Assembly (NCBI GenBank): GCA_029834535.1
Contig: JAQMWT010000551.1
Span: forward strand, 62,001 to 126,000
Reading direction: 5' to 3'
Length of the DNA stretch: 64,000 bases
Source: Chrysophaeum taylorii
Taxonomy: Eukaryota; Sar; Pelagophyceae; Pelagomonadales; Pelagomonadaceae
The position numbers were made by a program, and so were the translations under genes. The notes beneath the pieces were generated by a model that worked only from the letters and a program-made list of their open reading frames with translations, was not told where the DNA came from and ran no database searches. Positions 47,160 through 57,200 of this stretch are shown here, piece after piece; position 1 is the first letter of the stretch, and the number at the start of each line of letters is the position of its first letter.

Positions 47160-47860
47160 TAGACCCGCCGCCACCAGAGGACTTGACAAGCGGATGAAAC
47201 GGAGAAATCGTGCAGCCGGTCAGTCAGGCGCGTGCAGATGCCGTTTGATCTGGAGCCAGCCACCTCAAGCAGATCACGCATGAGATATGCCAGATATCTC
47301 TCGGCGTCTGCGAGAGGAGCGGTGGCTTTTTTTAGACTAAGAGAATGTGAAGCAAGGGCAATCTCGAGAGTGGCGCCTGGTAGAACGGGCGCTCTCTTAT
47401 TTATTGTTGGTCGCCGTGCGCTTGCACTCGACCGACGCGCGACATCGTGTTTGCCATCTGTCTGATCCATCCAAGCTGGAATTGGCGCACCGCTGGCCTG
47501 GCTTCCGAGTCGCTCCTCGATGTCGACCGAACAACCTTCCGTCGCGAGGTCAAGAGTAGTCATGGTCGCCTTGTCGTCCCAGGCGGTGTTGTGCCAGCGC
47601 GCACCATGTGCTCGTCATGCTTATTAGAGTAGGCTGTCGGTGATTCCGCGTGTGGTAAGTTGAGTAAACGGGGCGAAGACGCACGAGCGGAGAAGAAGAT
47701 ATGCGACGTATTCGAGGAAGAATTCGGAGCGGAGTGCGCGATCGCTTGCTTTCGAGGCCGACTCTGCCGCGAACGCCAAGAGTTTCTCCCAAAAGACTGA
47801 GAGAGAGAAAATCTAGGGTTAGTACCCCCTGTTCTAGGGTTAGTTCACTTAACTTTGCCA
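47160..47860 (-). pseudogene. FAAL relic, copy D
   Basis: Eroded remains of a fourth FAAL 5' region. On the minus strand, TGGCACAACACCGCCTGGG lines up with the TGGCACAACACGGAAAACC site of copies A and B. DGKHDVARRS matches DGKHHDVARKS. Upstream, GAAGAATTCGGAGCGGAGTGCG resembles the coding strand's FFVA region in copy C. No continuous ligase frame remains. It lies beyond copy C in the same orientation, extending the array to four copies. Confidence 0.6.
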
Positions 47861-48647
47861 CCCCTTTGATTTAAGAAAACGCAGTGTTATTCATCACCCG
47901 GCTGTCCTCGATTAAGAGACAGATTCGAGGACAGACTACCACTGTTCTCACGCTCTGCTGAAGGGTAACACAGTTGTGATGATTACTGTTCTCTAGGCAC
48001 TCACAAGAAGTTTTGTTTTTGCTTCGCAAGTATCTCGCGCTTATAAAGTCGATGGCCAGGCGATCACACCTCGCTCCCTAAATGGATCCATCTACGAAGA
48101 TGATGATGATGATGATGATGATTTGCGCGAGTCGAAGTCGCTGAGGCGGACGCCGCCGCAGAAGTGTGCACACATCGCTGGCCAACAGAAGTAAGCCGCG
48201 GTGGTGATCGCCCTGGCGACGCATGCGGATGGAACATCCTCGTGGCTTGCCGTTGGTCTCTGCTGCAATGACTCTCGGAGCGTGCGTCGAGCGCCTTAAA
48301 CTTCGCATGATCCATCACACCCGCCGGCTGTCCCAAAACCGGGAAGCCTCTGGGCCATGTTGCCTTGACAGGCTTGGCACGAGAGAGGAGTGAGGCGGGG
48401 ACACAAAATGTGAAACCGGTCGTCGACACACCTCGCGGCTGGGTCGGTTGTGGTATACTAGGTGGTGGTGCTCGAATTGTCCTCCACACCCAATTAGGCG
48501 CACCATCGCATTTGCCGTGCCGATGGGATGGATGATTCCTCCGAAGAATCTGGCCATTCCCCTTTTAAGTAGCGCCTCCTCCTTGGAAGCAGCAGCAGCA
48601 GCAACAGACAGGTCTCTGGGCTGCCGAGCGCGCAGCTTGATGGACGG

Positions 48648-48679
<32 letters not shown>

Positions 48680-48874
48680 CGTGGTCTAAACTAACACCAT
48701 TTGCCTGCCAGGACGTCGTCGATCGGCTGGTGCCGAACTCCAGGGCGCGACTCGACGACCCCCGTTGGTCATCGAGCCGCCGTCACGTATATAAATTCTC
48801 TTGCATAATTCGCCGAGGTCAGCCACCCATTATTAAATAGGAAGAAGATGGGGGAAAAAGAGGAAGTATGTATA
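47861..48874. other. Intergenic, no gene recognised
   Basis: About 1 kb. A (GAT)n run is at 48098-48122, a (GTC)n run at 48649-48679, and TTCTAGGGTTAG-type strings near 47815-47845. No supported coding region. Confidence 0.6.
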
Positions 48875-49957
48875 CTAGAAGTAAGCACCACCACCGCCGC
48901 CGCCGAAGGCAATGACGCGAGGCGCGTGGCGGCGGGCGGGCTTGGGCCCCGAGCCCGAGGGCGGTCCGGGGTCGTCTGCAGAGGGTCCCCAGAACCACGG
49001 GAGCTTGGCCGCGCAGAGCAAGAGTGCTGGCCAGAGAAGGAGCTTGCTGAGTTTCCAGAGGTCGAGGCGGCTGCTGCCCCCGACCGTTCGGGCGAAGAAG
49101 GGGGCGAGGTCGGACTGGGGGGGGTTGGTTCGGTGGTCGCTGACAAACTTTGCCCGGGATATCGCGCGGCGCTCTACCTGGGCCCTAAGCTTGAGGACCG
49201 CGTCGAGGTCGGCGCCCTCGTCGGCCGCCGCGCGGGCCGCCTCGTGGGGCTCGCACTCGAACAAAAGGAGGAAGTGATTTCCCTGGTCGAGCATCTGCTC
49301 GGGGGACAAGCTCGGAAACCTCGAGTCGCAAGAGAGAATATGCAGGGGTGGTTTACGGTCGAAGCGCGGCGACCCAAACTCGGCGATGCACTTGAGACAC
49401 CAGCGCGCGCGGCGCGGCGCGGTGGGCGTCTTTCCGGGGGGGTCCGCGATAGCCCACAGGAGTTCGTAGACGTGGATCGGTCGGCGCATCGCGTTCGACA
49501 AAGCGACGATCTCGGGGCCGCCGCCCCAGGCGTGGGGCTTGCGGAGCTTGTGGCAGTAGTCCCGGGGACTCTGGCCGCACTGTTCGGCGGCGAGGGCCAA
49601 CAGTTTGCTCGCTCTGAGGCGCTCGGCGTCCCCCATGTACAGCCAGGGGTCCCTCGTATCTTCCAAAACGTCGACGGCCTTCGCGCGGAGGAAGAGGCTC
49701 TGTTCCCGGAGCATTTTCCGGTCCATCGGGTGGTGGGTTCCGTTCGTAGTGTACCAGAGGCCCGCCGACAAGGCGTGAAAGAGACAGGCGCCATCGCCCG
49801 GTACCTGCCGGGCGCGCATGTAGCACCGGGTTTCAGCCCGTTGGAAAGGCTTCTCCTCCTCGACGTCGAGGACGGGGTAGATATCGCGCAGAAATCCCCG
49901 CGTGTCGATGAGAGGCCTTTCAAGCCCCAGCGCGACGGCCACAATCGCAACACGCAT
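48875..49957 (-). CDS. OTU-domain cysteine protease (deubiquitinase-like), membrane-anchored
   Basis: 360 residues from ATG 49957. OTU proteases cleave ubiquitin or ubiquitin-like chains. The catalytic core is visible: PGDGACLFHALS with Asp55 and Cys58, then WGGGPEIVALSNAMRRPIHV (144-163, the usual 'WGG..E...LA......I.V'), and NHFLLLF with His228. Residues 1-15 are hydrophobic (possible signal peptide or anchor). A second hydrophobic segment at about 303-322 (LSKLLLWPALLLCAAKLPWF) is near the C-terminus, followed by a Gly/Pro tail, so membrane attachment is likely. Its start is 91 bp from the divergent BOP1 start. Confidence 0.88.
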   Translation of the reverse strand: MRVAIVAVALGLERPLIDTRGFLRDIYPVLDVEEEKPFQRAETRCYMRARQVPGDGACLFHALSAGLWYTTNGTHHPMDRKMLREQSLFLRAKAVDVLEDTRDPWLYMGDAERLRASKLLALAAEQCGQSPRDYCHKLRKPHAWGGGPEIVALSNAMRRPIHVYELLWAIADPPGKTPTAPRRARWCLKCIAEFGSPRFDRKPPLHILSCDSRFPSLSPEQMLDQGNHFLLLFECEPHEAARAAADEGADLDAVLKLRAQVERRAISRAKFVSDHRTNPPQSDLAPFFARTVGGSSRLDLWKLSKLLLWPALLLCAAKLPWFWGPSADDPGPPSGSGPKPARRHAPRVIAFGGGGGGAYF

Positions 49958-50048
49958 CGTCGTCGTCGTCGTCGCTGAAGGGGTTATTTATTTATTTATT
50001 TATTTATTAATAGCTCATCAATCAAGGCAGAGGAGGGTAAGGAATAAG
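49958..50048. promoter_or_regulatory. 91-bp divergent promoter with (TTTA)n run
   Basis: All the DNA between the ATGs of the OTU gene (minus) and BOP1 (plus). A TTTA microsatellite at about 49984-50009 is the only AT-rich element and is the likely nucleosome-poor core of a bidirectional promoter. Confidence 0.5.
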
Positions 50049-51767
50049 ATGGATTCGAGCGATGATGATGATGATGATGATGAGATCAACAAGACGGGTC
50101 GCGTGCCGTTGCACTGGTACGATGGGTACGATCACATCGGGTACGACTTGGATGGGGCCAAGGTCGTGGCCGAGGCGGAGGATCCGTTGGCGGAGGAGGA
50201 CGTCGTGTACGACCGGCTGAACGGGCGGCACGTGCGGCTGACCGAGGAGCAAAAGTCAATGGTGCGTCGCATTCGCGCGGGGTCCTACGCGGTTCCGACG
50301 ACCGACTACGTCGTGGCGACGCACGAGAAGGAAGTGTTTCCGTTGTGGGGGGGGGGATACGAGCCGAAGCGGCGGTTTGTCCCGAGCAAATGGGAAGCCG
50401 CGAAGATCTCGAGGCTGGCGCGGGGAATCAAGCGCGGAACGATCGTGCAGCAGCGGAAGAAAGACCCCGAAGAGGTCTTTGCGGCCTTCGCGGACACCTT
50501 GTGGCAGGAGGATGGTCCTGCGGCGGCGACGACGAGTCTGAGCCGGGCCCCGAAACCGTCGTCGCCCGGCCACGAAGACTCTTATCGCCCGCCTGCCGAG
50601 TACGACAAACGAGCGCACGCGACGCTGCGGGAGGTGGGGGCGTACGATCTCGTGAGCGAGCGGTACGCGCGGTGCCAGGATTTGCATTTGTGTCCCCGAG
50701 GGTTGAAGCGGCGATTGAACGTCGATCCGGAAACTCTGGTTCCGAAATTGCCGGAAGAAGAAGATTTAAAGCCCTACCCGAATACCTTTGCGCGAAGCTT
50801 TTGTGCGTGCGTGGCCGTCACGATATCCCCCGACGGCCAGTGGGTCGGGACTTTGGTTGGGGGAAGCGCGCGGGTATTCGAACTCGCGACCGGCAGAAGG
50901 ATCGCCGAGCTCGAAACGTCGCGAGGTGGTGGTGGTGAGCCGACGGCACTCGCGTGGAACCCGCATCTCGATCACCACATTCTCGCTGCGGCGGTGGGCA
51001 ACGCCGTCGACCTGCTGGCGAGCCCGACGGCGAGAGGCGAAGCGCGAAAGATTACGAAAGCGCTGTTGTCGTCGGAGGATGGAAAGACGGAAGGATGGGG
51101 TCCAGCGGGCATTTCGACGCCCCACGCTATTCAGACGGTCGCCTGGCACGCCAAGGGAGACTACTTGGTGACGACATCGCCGAGTGCGCCGCCGTCGAGG
51201 CAAGTTCTTTTGCATCGAGCGTCCGAGCGCCAGACGCAGGCTCCCCTCAAGAAAAGAGGGGGTCAGGCCGTGCAAGCCGCAAGCTTTCACCCAACAAAAC
51301 CTTTTTTGTTCGTGGCTACAAAAACCCACGTCCGGATTTACCATCTCCTCGAACAAGCCCTGGTGAAAACGCTGACTTCTTCTTGTCGATGGATATCGTC
51401 GATGGACGTCCACGCCTCGGGGGACCACGTCGTCGTGGGCTCCTGCGACCGGCGACTCGCCTGGTTCGACTTGGACGCCGGGACTACGCCGTACAAGACC
51501 CTCAAGTACCACACCAAGGCTCTCCGGACGGCCAAATTCCACCCCGCATCCCCGTTGCTCGCGAGCTGCGGGGACGACGCCAAAGTCTACGTCTTCCACG
51601 CCACCGTCTACCACGACCTCCACCGCCAGCCCCTGATCGTCCCCGTCCACGAATTCGGTAGTGGTGGTGGTGGTGGTGGTGGTGGTACTCTCGACCTCGT
51701 CTTCCACCCGACCCAGCCCTGGCTCCTGACGACCGAGGGTTTGTTTCACCACGTCCATCATGACTAA
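50049..51767 (+). CDS. BOP1: Ribosome biogenesis protein BOP1/Erb1
   Basis: 572 residues from ATG 50049. BOP1 is part of the nucleolar PeBoW complex needed for 25S/28S rRNA maturation. The N-terminal half is a BOP1NT domain: VPLHWYDGYDHIGYDLDG, FVPSKWEAAKISRLARGIKR, APKPSSPGHEDSYRPPAEY and RCQDLHLCPRGLKRRLNVDP. The second half is a WD40 propeller: VAVTISPDGQWVGTLVGG, VAWHAKGDYLVTTSP, ASFHPTKPFLFVATKTHVRI, AKFHPASPLLASCGDDAKVY and LVFHPTQPWLL. Poly-Asp at the start comes from (GAT)n and a Gly run near residue 540 from (GGT)n. The last blade is short. The stop overlaps the next gene by 8 nt. Confidence 0.93.
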   Translation: MDSSDDDDDDDEINKTGRVPLHWYDGYDHIGYDLDGAKVVAEAEDPLAEEDVVYDRLNGRHVRLTEEQKSMVRRIRAGSYAVPTTDYVVATHEKEVFPLWGGGYEPKRRFVPSKWEAAKISRLARGIKRGTIVQQRKKDPEEVFAAFADTLWQEDGPAAATTSLSRAPKPSSPGHEDSYRPPAEYDKRAHATLREVGAYDLVSERYARCQDLHLCPRGLKRRLNVDPETLVPKLPEEEDLKPYPNTFARSFCACVAVTISPDGQWVGTLVGGSARVFELATGRRIAELETSRGGGGEPTALAWNPHLDHHILAAAVGNAVDLLASPTARGEARKITKALLSSEDGKTEGWGPAGISTPHAIQTVAWHAKGDYLVTTSPSAPPSRQVLLHRASERQTQAPLKKRGGQAVQAASFHPTKPFLFVATKTHVRIYHLLEQALVKTLTSSCRWISSMDVHASGDHVVVGSCDRRLAWFDLDAGTTPYKTLKYHTKALRTAKFHPASPLLASCGDDAKVYVFHATVYHDLHRQPLIVPVHEFGSGGGGGGGGTLDLVFHPTQPWLLTTEGLFHHVHHD

Positions 51768-53115
51768 TCCTAAAAGTGTTTCCTGTGTGCGCGACCTCGA
51801 GCGCGACGGGTTCGCGGTCCTGAACGGGGTCGTTCCGAAGGGGGAAGTGGAGCGATTCGTGCGCGAGAGCGTGGAGCCCGCGCTGCGCCACCAGGGGATT
51901 TCTTTGGAAGATCCGAGCGGGTGGCCCGAGGGCGAAGGGAGAGCAGTGAATGGCGCCGACGGGTCGAACCATCCCATAACCAACGACGACAAAAGGTGGC
52001 CCGCGCTCTTCGAATCAGAAAAACTCCGGCGCGTGCTGGACGAACTCCACGGAGGGCGATGGCGCTGGGTTGATGGCGCGGCGGAGGGCGTGGGCTGGAT
52101 ACACTTGAGATTCCCGAGGGCGAGCGGCGCGTGGTCGCCTCCCTCGCGCGGCTGGCACCTCGACGGCCGCGCCTGTTCGGTCAAAACCCAGCAGTCTGTG
52201 GTGCTGCTTCCGATCGTCACGGCGCTCCGCGGAAGCGCGGGAGGGACGGCGTTGCTGCGCGGTTCGCACGTCGAAATCGCCGCCGCGCTCCGATGCTCGG
52301 GCGCGCTCGGCGCCGCCTCCTACGACCGGCTCCGCGACTTTGTCGACGGCTACATCAAGCCCGCGATGCTCCGGCGCGATCCCGGGGCCGTCGTCGAGGC
52401 CAGGGGGGAGCCGGGGGATCTCCTGCTCATGCATCCCCTCCTCTACCACTCGGCGAGCTCGGCGCACGTCGGTTCCCCCGTTCGCATATCCTTCAACCTC
52501 GCGACCCATCACGTCGGCGAGGTGCTTCCGAGCTGCTGTTCCCACGTCTATTCCCCCCTCGAAAAATCCCTGCTTTCTGGTTTCGATAGAGCCGTCCTCG
52601 CCGGGGGGGGGGTCGTCCGGTACGGCGAGCCGTTTTTCCTCAGATTCGTCGCGCACGGCGGTTTGCTCGCCTTTCCCGAAAATAAAGAAGAAGACACCCT
52701 CGCTCGTCTCTCCCCGCGACGCGCTTTGCCCGACGACCACGACCTCTTCGACGCGCGGGCCTGCGCTTTCTTCTTCGCGAACCTCAACCGAACCAAATCG
52801 GCCGGCAACGTCGTCCACTTCGGCGACGAGCTCATATTGCGCCGTTTCTACGATCCCCGCGCCCTCGACGTGGAGGACGGCCTCGTCCGCGCGCGCTCTC
52901 CGCCCCTCCTCGAAACCCACAAGCTCCAACTCCACGGCATCGCCGCGCTCGCCCTCCACCGCGGCGACGCCTTTTCCCTCCGCGCCATCCGCGCGGCCAA
53001 AGTCCTCCACGCCGACCCTTCCGAACAAAATCACCCCGTCGTCCACGCCAAATGGGACCACCCCACCCAGCCCTGGCAGCAACTCACCCTCCTTAGCTTC
53101 CTCCGACCCGCGTAA
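51760..53115 (+). CDS. Phytanoyl-CoA dioxygenase-family (PhyH) protein
   Basis: 451 residues. PhyH enzymes are Fe(II)/2-oxoglutarate oxygenases that hydroxylate lipids and small molecules. The N-terminal 260 residues fit the fold: DGFAVLNGVVP at 16-26; metal-binding GWHLDG with His133 and Asp135; GGTALLRGSH; GEPGDLLLMHPLLYHSASS with distal His230; and VRISFNLA with Arg242 for 2-oxoglutarate. Residues about 270-451 form a second region I do not recognise (NVVHFGDELILRRFYDPRAL; HPTQPWQQLTLLSFL). The ATG at 51760 lies inside the last codons of BOP1 in another frame. The stop is only 13 nt from the convergent gene's stop at 53129. Confidence 0.85.
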   Translation: MTNPKSVSCVRDLERDGFAVLNGVVPKGEVERFVRESVEPALRHQGISLEDPSGWPEGEGRAVNGADGSNHPITNDDKRWPALFESEKLRRVLDELHGGRWRWVDGAAEGVGWIHLRFPRASGAWSPPSRGWHLDGRACSVKTQQSVVLLPIVTALRGSAGGTALLRGSHVEIAAALRCSGALGAASYDRLRDFVDGYIKPAMLRRDPGAVVEARGEPGDLLLMHPLLYHSASSAHVGSPVRISFNLATHHVGEVLPSCCSHVYSPLEKSLLSGFDRAVLAGGGVVRYGEPFFLRFVAHGGLLAFPENKEEDTLARLSPRRALPDDHDLFDARACAFFFANLNRTKSAGNVVHFGDELILRRFYDPRALDVEDGLVRARSPPLLETHKLQLHGIAALALHRGDAFSLRAIRAAKVLHADPSEQNHPVVHAKWDHPTQPWQQLTLLSFLRPA

Positions 53116-53128
53116 ATATATATTATTA

Positions 53129-53593
53129 TCACAAACCCTCGACGATTCGTTCCAGCAGCCCGTCGATCGTCGCGTCGAACAAGGGTCGTCGTTGTTCGTC
53201 CTCGACACCCTTGCACTCGGGCCACACTCTATGTTTCCGCCACAGCTCGCGCGACTGCTCGATAAACTGACGCATCGCCGCGTTCACCGCGTCCGCCTCG
53301 TCGTCGCTCAGCACGCCCTCCTCGTAAAACAACGCCACCACGATCTCCTGGTTCTTCGTGCACAACATCTGCATCTGCGTCTCCTCGTCGTCCGTCTCGA
53401 ACACCACCCGCGTCACCATGCCGTGGTCCAGCTGCTTGGCGATCTGAAAAAAAGACCGCACCAAATTACCCAGCCCCCGGCTATCACCGCTCCACGCCCA
53501 CACCCTTTCAAACAACACGACCCCATTCTCCGCGTCGCACACCGTCAACAGCCGCACCTTATCGCCGACGTCCAGCTTGCTCCGGCCCCTCAT
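53129..53593 (-). CDS. Small protein, possibly longin-fold
   Basis: 154 residues from ATG 53593. The pattern KVRLLTVCDAENGVVLFER, then LGNLVRSFFQIAKQLDHGMV, RVVFE and QEIVVALFYEE has the strand-strand-helix-strand order of longin domains (as in adaptor sigma chains, Mon1 or Fuzzy-type proteins): 'L.v.d..g..lf.R', a helix, then a further beta pair. The exact family is not clear to me, so function in vesicle or GTPase regulation is a guess. The C-terminal half is helical with WRKHRVWPECKG. Confidence 0.55.
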   Translation of the reverse strand: MRGRSKLDVGDKVRLLTVCDAENGVVLFERVWAWSGDSRGLGNLVRSFFQIAKQLDHGMVTRVVFETDDEETQMQMLCTKNQEIVVALFYEEGVLSDDEADAVNAAMRQFIEQSRELWRKHRVWPECKGVEDEQRRPLFDATIDGLLERIVEGL

Positions 53594-54287
53594 TCATCCA
53601 CTATATATATATAGTGAGTGAGTGATTGAGTGACCTCAGGACACGTCGTCGTCACAAGAGGACGATGTCGTCTGGACGACAATCATGCGCAATCTCGGTG
53701 GCGGCAACCAACCGACAAGAGGCGGCGCTTCGCGCGACCACCGCCTCGGGCCCACGCCCGTTTTCGCCGCCCGGTCGGTCAACTTGGACGACGACGCTCC
53801 TTCATTTTCTTTGAACCAAAAAATTGTGCTCGAGTCCGATGACATCAATGATGTTGCCACTTTCATGACCTCGACGAGTGCGAACGCCCCGCGACTCGCT
53901 CGACCGAGTTGTCGGAGGAGACCCACGTTGCGGCGTTGTTCGATGACCTTTTGTTCTCAATATTCCTATCTATCACGACGAGGAGCGCGGTCAATCTCGA
54001 CCCACGACATTGTAGTTCTCCTCCTCGACTCGAGGGGACCGACGCCAACCGTGAAGAAGAAATGGTCGGTTGTTGCTCTCGTTCGGAAATCGGTTCTGAG
54101 CCAATCTCCAACGCTCCAGATTTGAGCCCCCCCCGAGCGAGGCAGACAGACGTGCAATTCAACCGCGCACCACTTTTTGGGCTCGGTCAAACTCGAGGCC
54201 CATACCACCACCCGAGCGGAGGAACTCGTGTATCTCGAGAGTGGTTGGTCTCTCAATCGGATCTTGGTGTGTGTGTCTCGAAGAAAC
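53594..54287. other. Intergenic, no gene recognised
   Basis: About 0.7 kb between the starts and ends of two minus-strand genes. A short TATATATATA run lies at about 53602-53612, just upstream of the small gene's ATG. The frames across it lack family resemblance. Confidence 0.5.
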
Positions 54288-57200
54288 TCACTTTCTCCTG
54301 GTCTCAACTTGAAGGTAGACTTGCGGGTCGAGACCGAGGTCGCGGAGCTCGCGTTCGAGGCCGGAAATCAAAACCGCGCGCGCCTCGTCGTCCGCCAAAG
54401 TCTGTAGTAGGAAGGCGCGAAGGTCCCGGTCGCGGCGGGCGCGCTGCGCGCGTTCGAACGTCTCCCGCGCGCGAGCTGGAAACAGACCCTGGCCGTGTGC
54501 ACAGTTTCGGACGTGCTGGTGCGCGTCGGCGCCGCAGTCGGCGAGGCAGTACGCGCAGAAGCCGCATCCGCAGCCAGCGCGGTGGCACTTCAATGCAAAA
54601 CAGCCATCAAAGCCCCGAGCGCCGTCGAGCGCCTCGGCGAACGCAGCACCGCACCGGGGACACGCGAGCGTGAGGATGCGCTCGACAACGTGATTGCGCA
54701 TCTCGCGCGCGCGTTTTTCGGCTTCCGACAGTGCCGAAATCCGCCGAGCTTCGGCCTCGACGCGCCTGTCAAATCCCGCTTCGAGGTCGGCCGCAATCCG
54801 CTGCTCGACCAACCGCTGCTTGGCCGCGAAATACGTCGCGAACACGTGCTGGGGGACGTGCGATGCAACTGCCGCGTCGGTGTAGCACTCGTCGCACCCC
54901 ACCCCGACGCATTGGACCCGCCCGGCGCGCGTCTCGAAGGTGCGCAGGCTCTCGGCATCCGTGTTGGCGCGGACGTGACCAGCAAGGCACTCGTCGCACG
55001 CGAAGTGAGAATTCGGACACTCCACGCCGCCGACGACGACGACGTCGTCGTCGCCGCAAACCACGCACGTCCGAAGCGCGACCTTCTCCGCGCTGGCTTG
55101 GTCATTCAGGATCTTTTCGCTTGCTGCAAACAACGGTGAGGCTTCGAGAGCACTCGCGCTAGGCCGCTTTACAGCTACAGCGAGACACGCGCACAAGACC
55201 GCGGCCAGAGTGTCGTTTCCGCAAACGCGGGTTGCCTCGCGCACCAAGTCTGCTGCTTCTCCGCCCAACACTCGTTGCGCCGTGCCATCGTCGACGGCGA
55301 GGGCGACGGCCGCGCATTTGCCAAACGAAAATATGTCGGACGCGGCCGTGGACCGTTCTCCCGCGCGCACCTCCGGCGCAACGTAACCGGGCGTGCCACC
55401 GCCCGCGCGCGTCGTCATCGCGGTCGATCCGCCGTCGAGCTCCGTTCGACTCATGTCAAAGTCGCTCAAGACGACCGTCCACGTCTTATCCACTACGTCG
55501 ACGAGCACGTTGTCGAGCTTGACATCCCCGTGGATGACACCTTTGGCATGGATGTATGAGAGGGCGCCGAGGAGTTGTCGAAGACCTCGAACGTGCGCGG
55601 TTGCGACGTGACGATGCTCCGGCTTGAAGAAGCGCAGTGTCCCCCACTGCGAGACGGCCGACTCCATCATTCTTTCTGCAATAGCGTTCTCAGGTCGAGC
55701 GAGCCACTGCCGCAATGTGCCACCACGGTAAAGCGGGCTTTGGATGAAGGCCTGTGCATCACCAACCTCCTGATTCTCGACGAAGAAGACGCATTCGAGC
55801 TTCGCGACGTTTGGATGCGATAAAGCGACAAGTGTTTCGACCTCGCGCTCCAGGGCGCGTCGTTCAGAAGAATTTCGTAGATGGAACTGCTTCAACACGC
55901 ATGCTTGACCGTCGTAGAGATAGGCCATTGTGATGTGACGGGATGTTGGCGGCTCTGAGTGCTCTGGCCACGGGATGCGCTCGTAGTCTTGCGGGTTACG
56001 ACCTTGACGTACGACGCTTTGCAAAGCTGGCGACAGGGTGACAACCGTTTTGAGCGGCGCCTTGAGGACAATGGCGAGCTCGGGGTAATAGTCTTTAACT
56101 AACGCGGCCAATTTGCTCACTTCGTCTTCTGTGGCGCGTTGAGCGCGATGGAGTTCGCGCCGTGCCACGCGAACACGTTCTCTCAACGATTCCACGTCAC
56201 CCGACGTTTCTTCGTCTTCATCTCCGGCATCTTCTAGTTGGTGCTGTGAATTTCGGAGCGTCTTTTTTGCAATTTTCAGCCGCTCCTTCGCTTCCCGCCA
56301 GGGCTTGTCCCCACGCTCCGCAATGATCTCGGCGGCGTGGATCTCATCGACCGTTCGACGAGCCTCGCGGACTCGATCGCGCGCCCGATTCAACTGATCT
56401 TCCCGCATGCTCTTGCACGCATCTAGACGGGAGGTCACGGCAGTTCGAATGGTGTCAACAGGCAGAAGCGACAAAGGATGCGGTCGCGACGACCAGTACT
56501 CCTGCTCGCGATCGGCGGCCTCCAACGCTTCACGATGCGCGACTTCCCATGCGTCGCATGCTTCATTTGCACCTTGGGTTTCGGCCACGTCGCGCAGTTT
56601 GCACCAGGCGTCCGCCAAGGTATCGTCCGTCACGTCGGTGACGGTGCGCGGGTCAGTCTCGCGCTCCCAGAGCTCGAATGCACGCACCGCTTGAGCCGCT
56701 GATGTCGAGCCCGGCTCGAGCGATGGCAACTCCGGTTGAGCAACACGCGCTGCCGCCTGGAAGTCCGTTTGAATTTCCCCCAACGAAATCAGAGACGCTT
56801 CCAAAAATTGCACTTCGCGCTCCAGCGCGACACGCTCGCGCGAAAGGTCCGAGCTCGAATAACCATTTTGGAGCGCGTTGAGAGCTCGCACGTACGCAGC
56901 GCGTGCCTTGTTGCGACGCTCGACGAGTGAATCAAGCCTTTTAGCACTTTCCCCGTCAGAGGAAAGAGCTGCGTTTATGAGACCTTGCGCTTCTTTCAAA
57001 CCACCACGCTCCACCTCAGCTTTGCGTCGCAGCTGCTCGAACTTTTCCAGCGATTCGAATTCGACGGCACTCATCACACGGGCGTCAGATGAACAGGCGG
57101 AATAAAAGTGTGCCATGATGGTGCGCACAGGCTCGAGGAGTCGTCGCTCATCATAGTCTGAGCCTCGTGCGCTGCTCGTGTTCGACTCGGTTCTCGCACC

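Noticed and set aside
47815-47845. CTAGGGTTAG strings as interstitial telomere repeats
   Set aside because: Only a couple of imperfect units; no array.
48848-49978. 376-residue plus-strand frame
   Set aside because: Antisense to the OTU protease, which has the catalytic motifs.
52015-53614. Long frames on both strands over the PhyH gene (52015-53208 minus, 52340-53614 plus)
   Set aside because: Low-complexity composition; only the 51760-53115 frame has family motifs.
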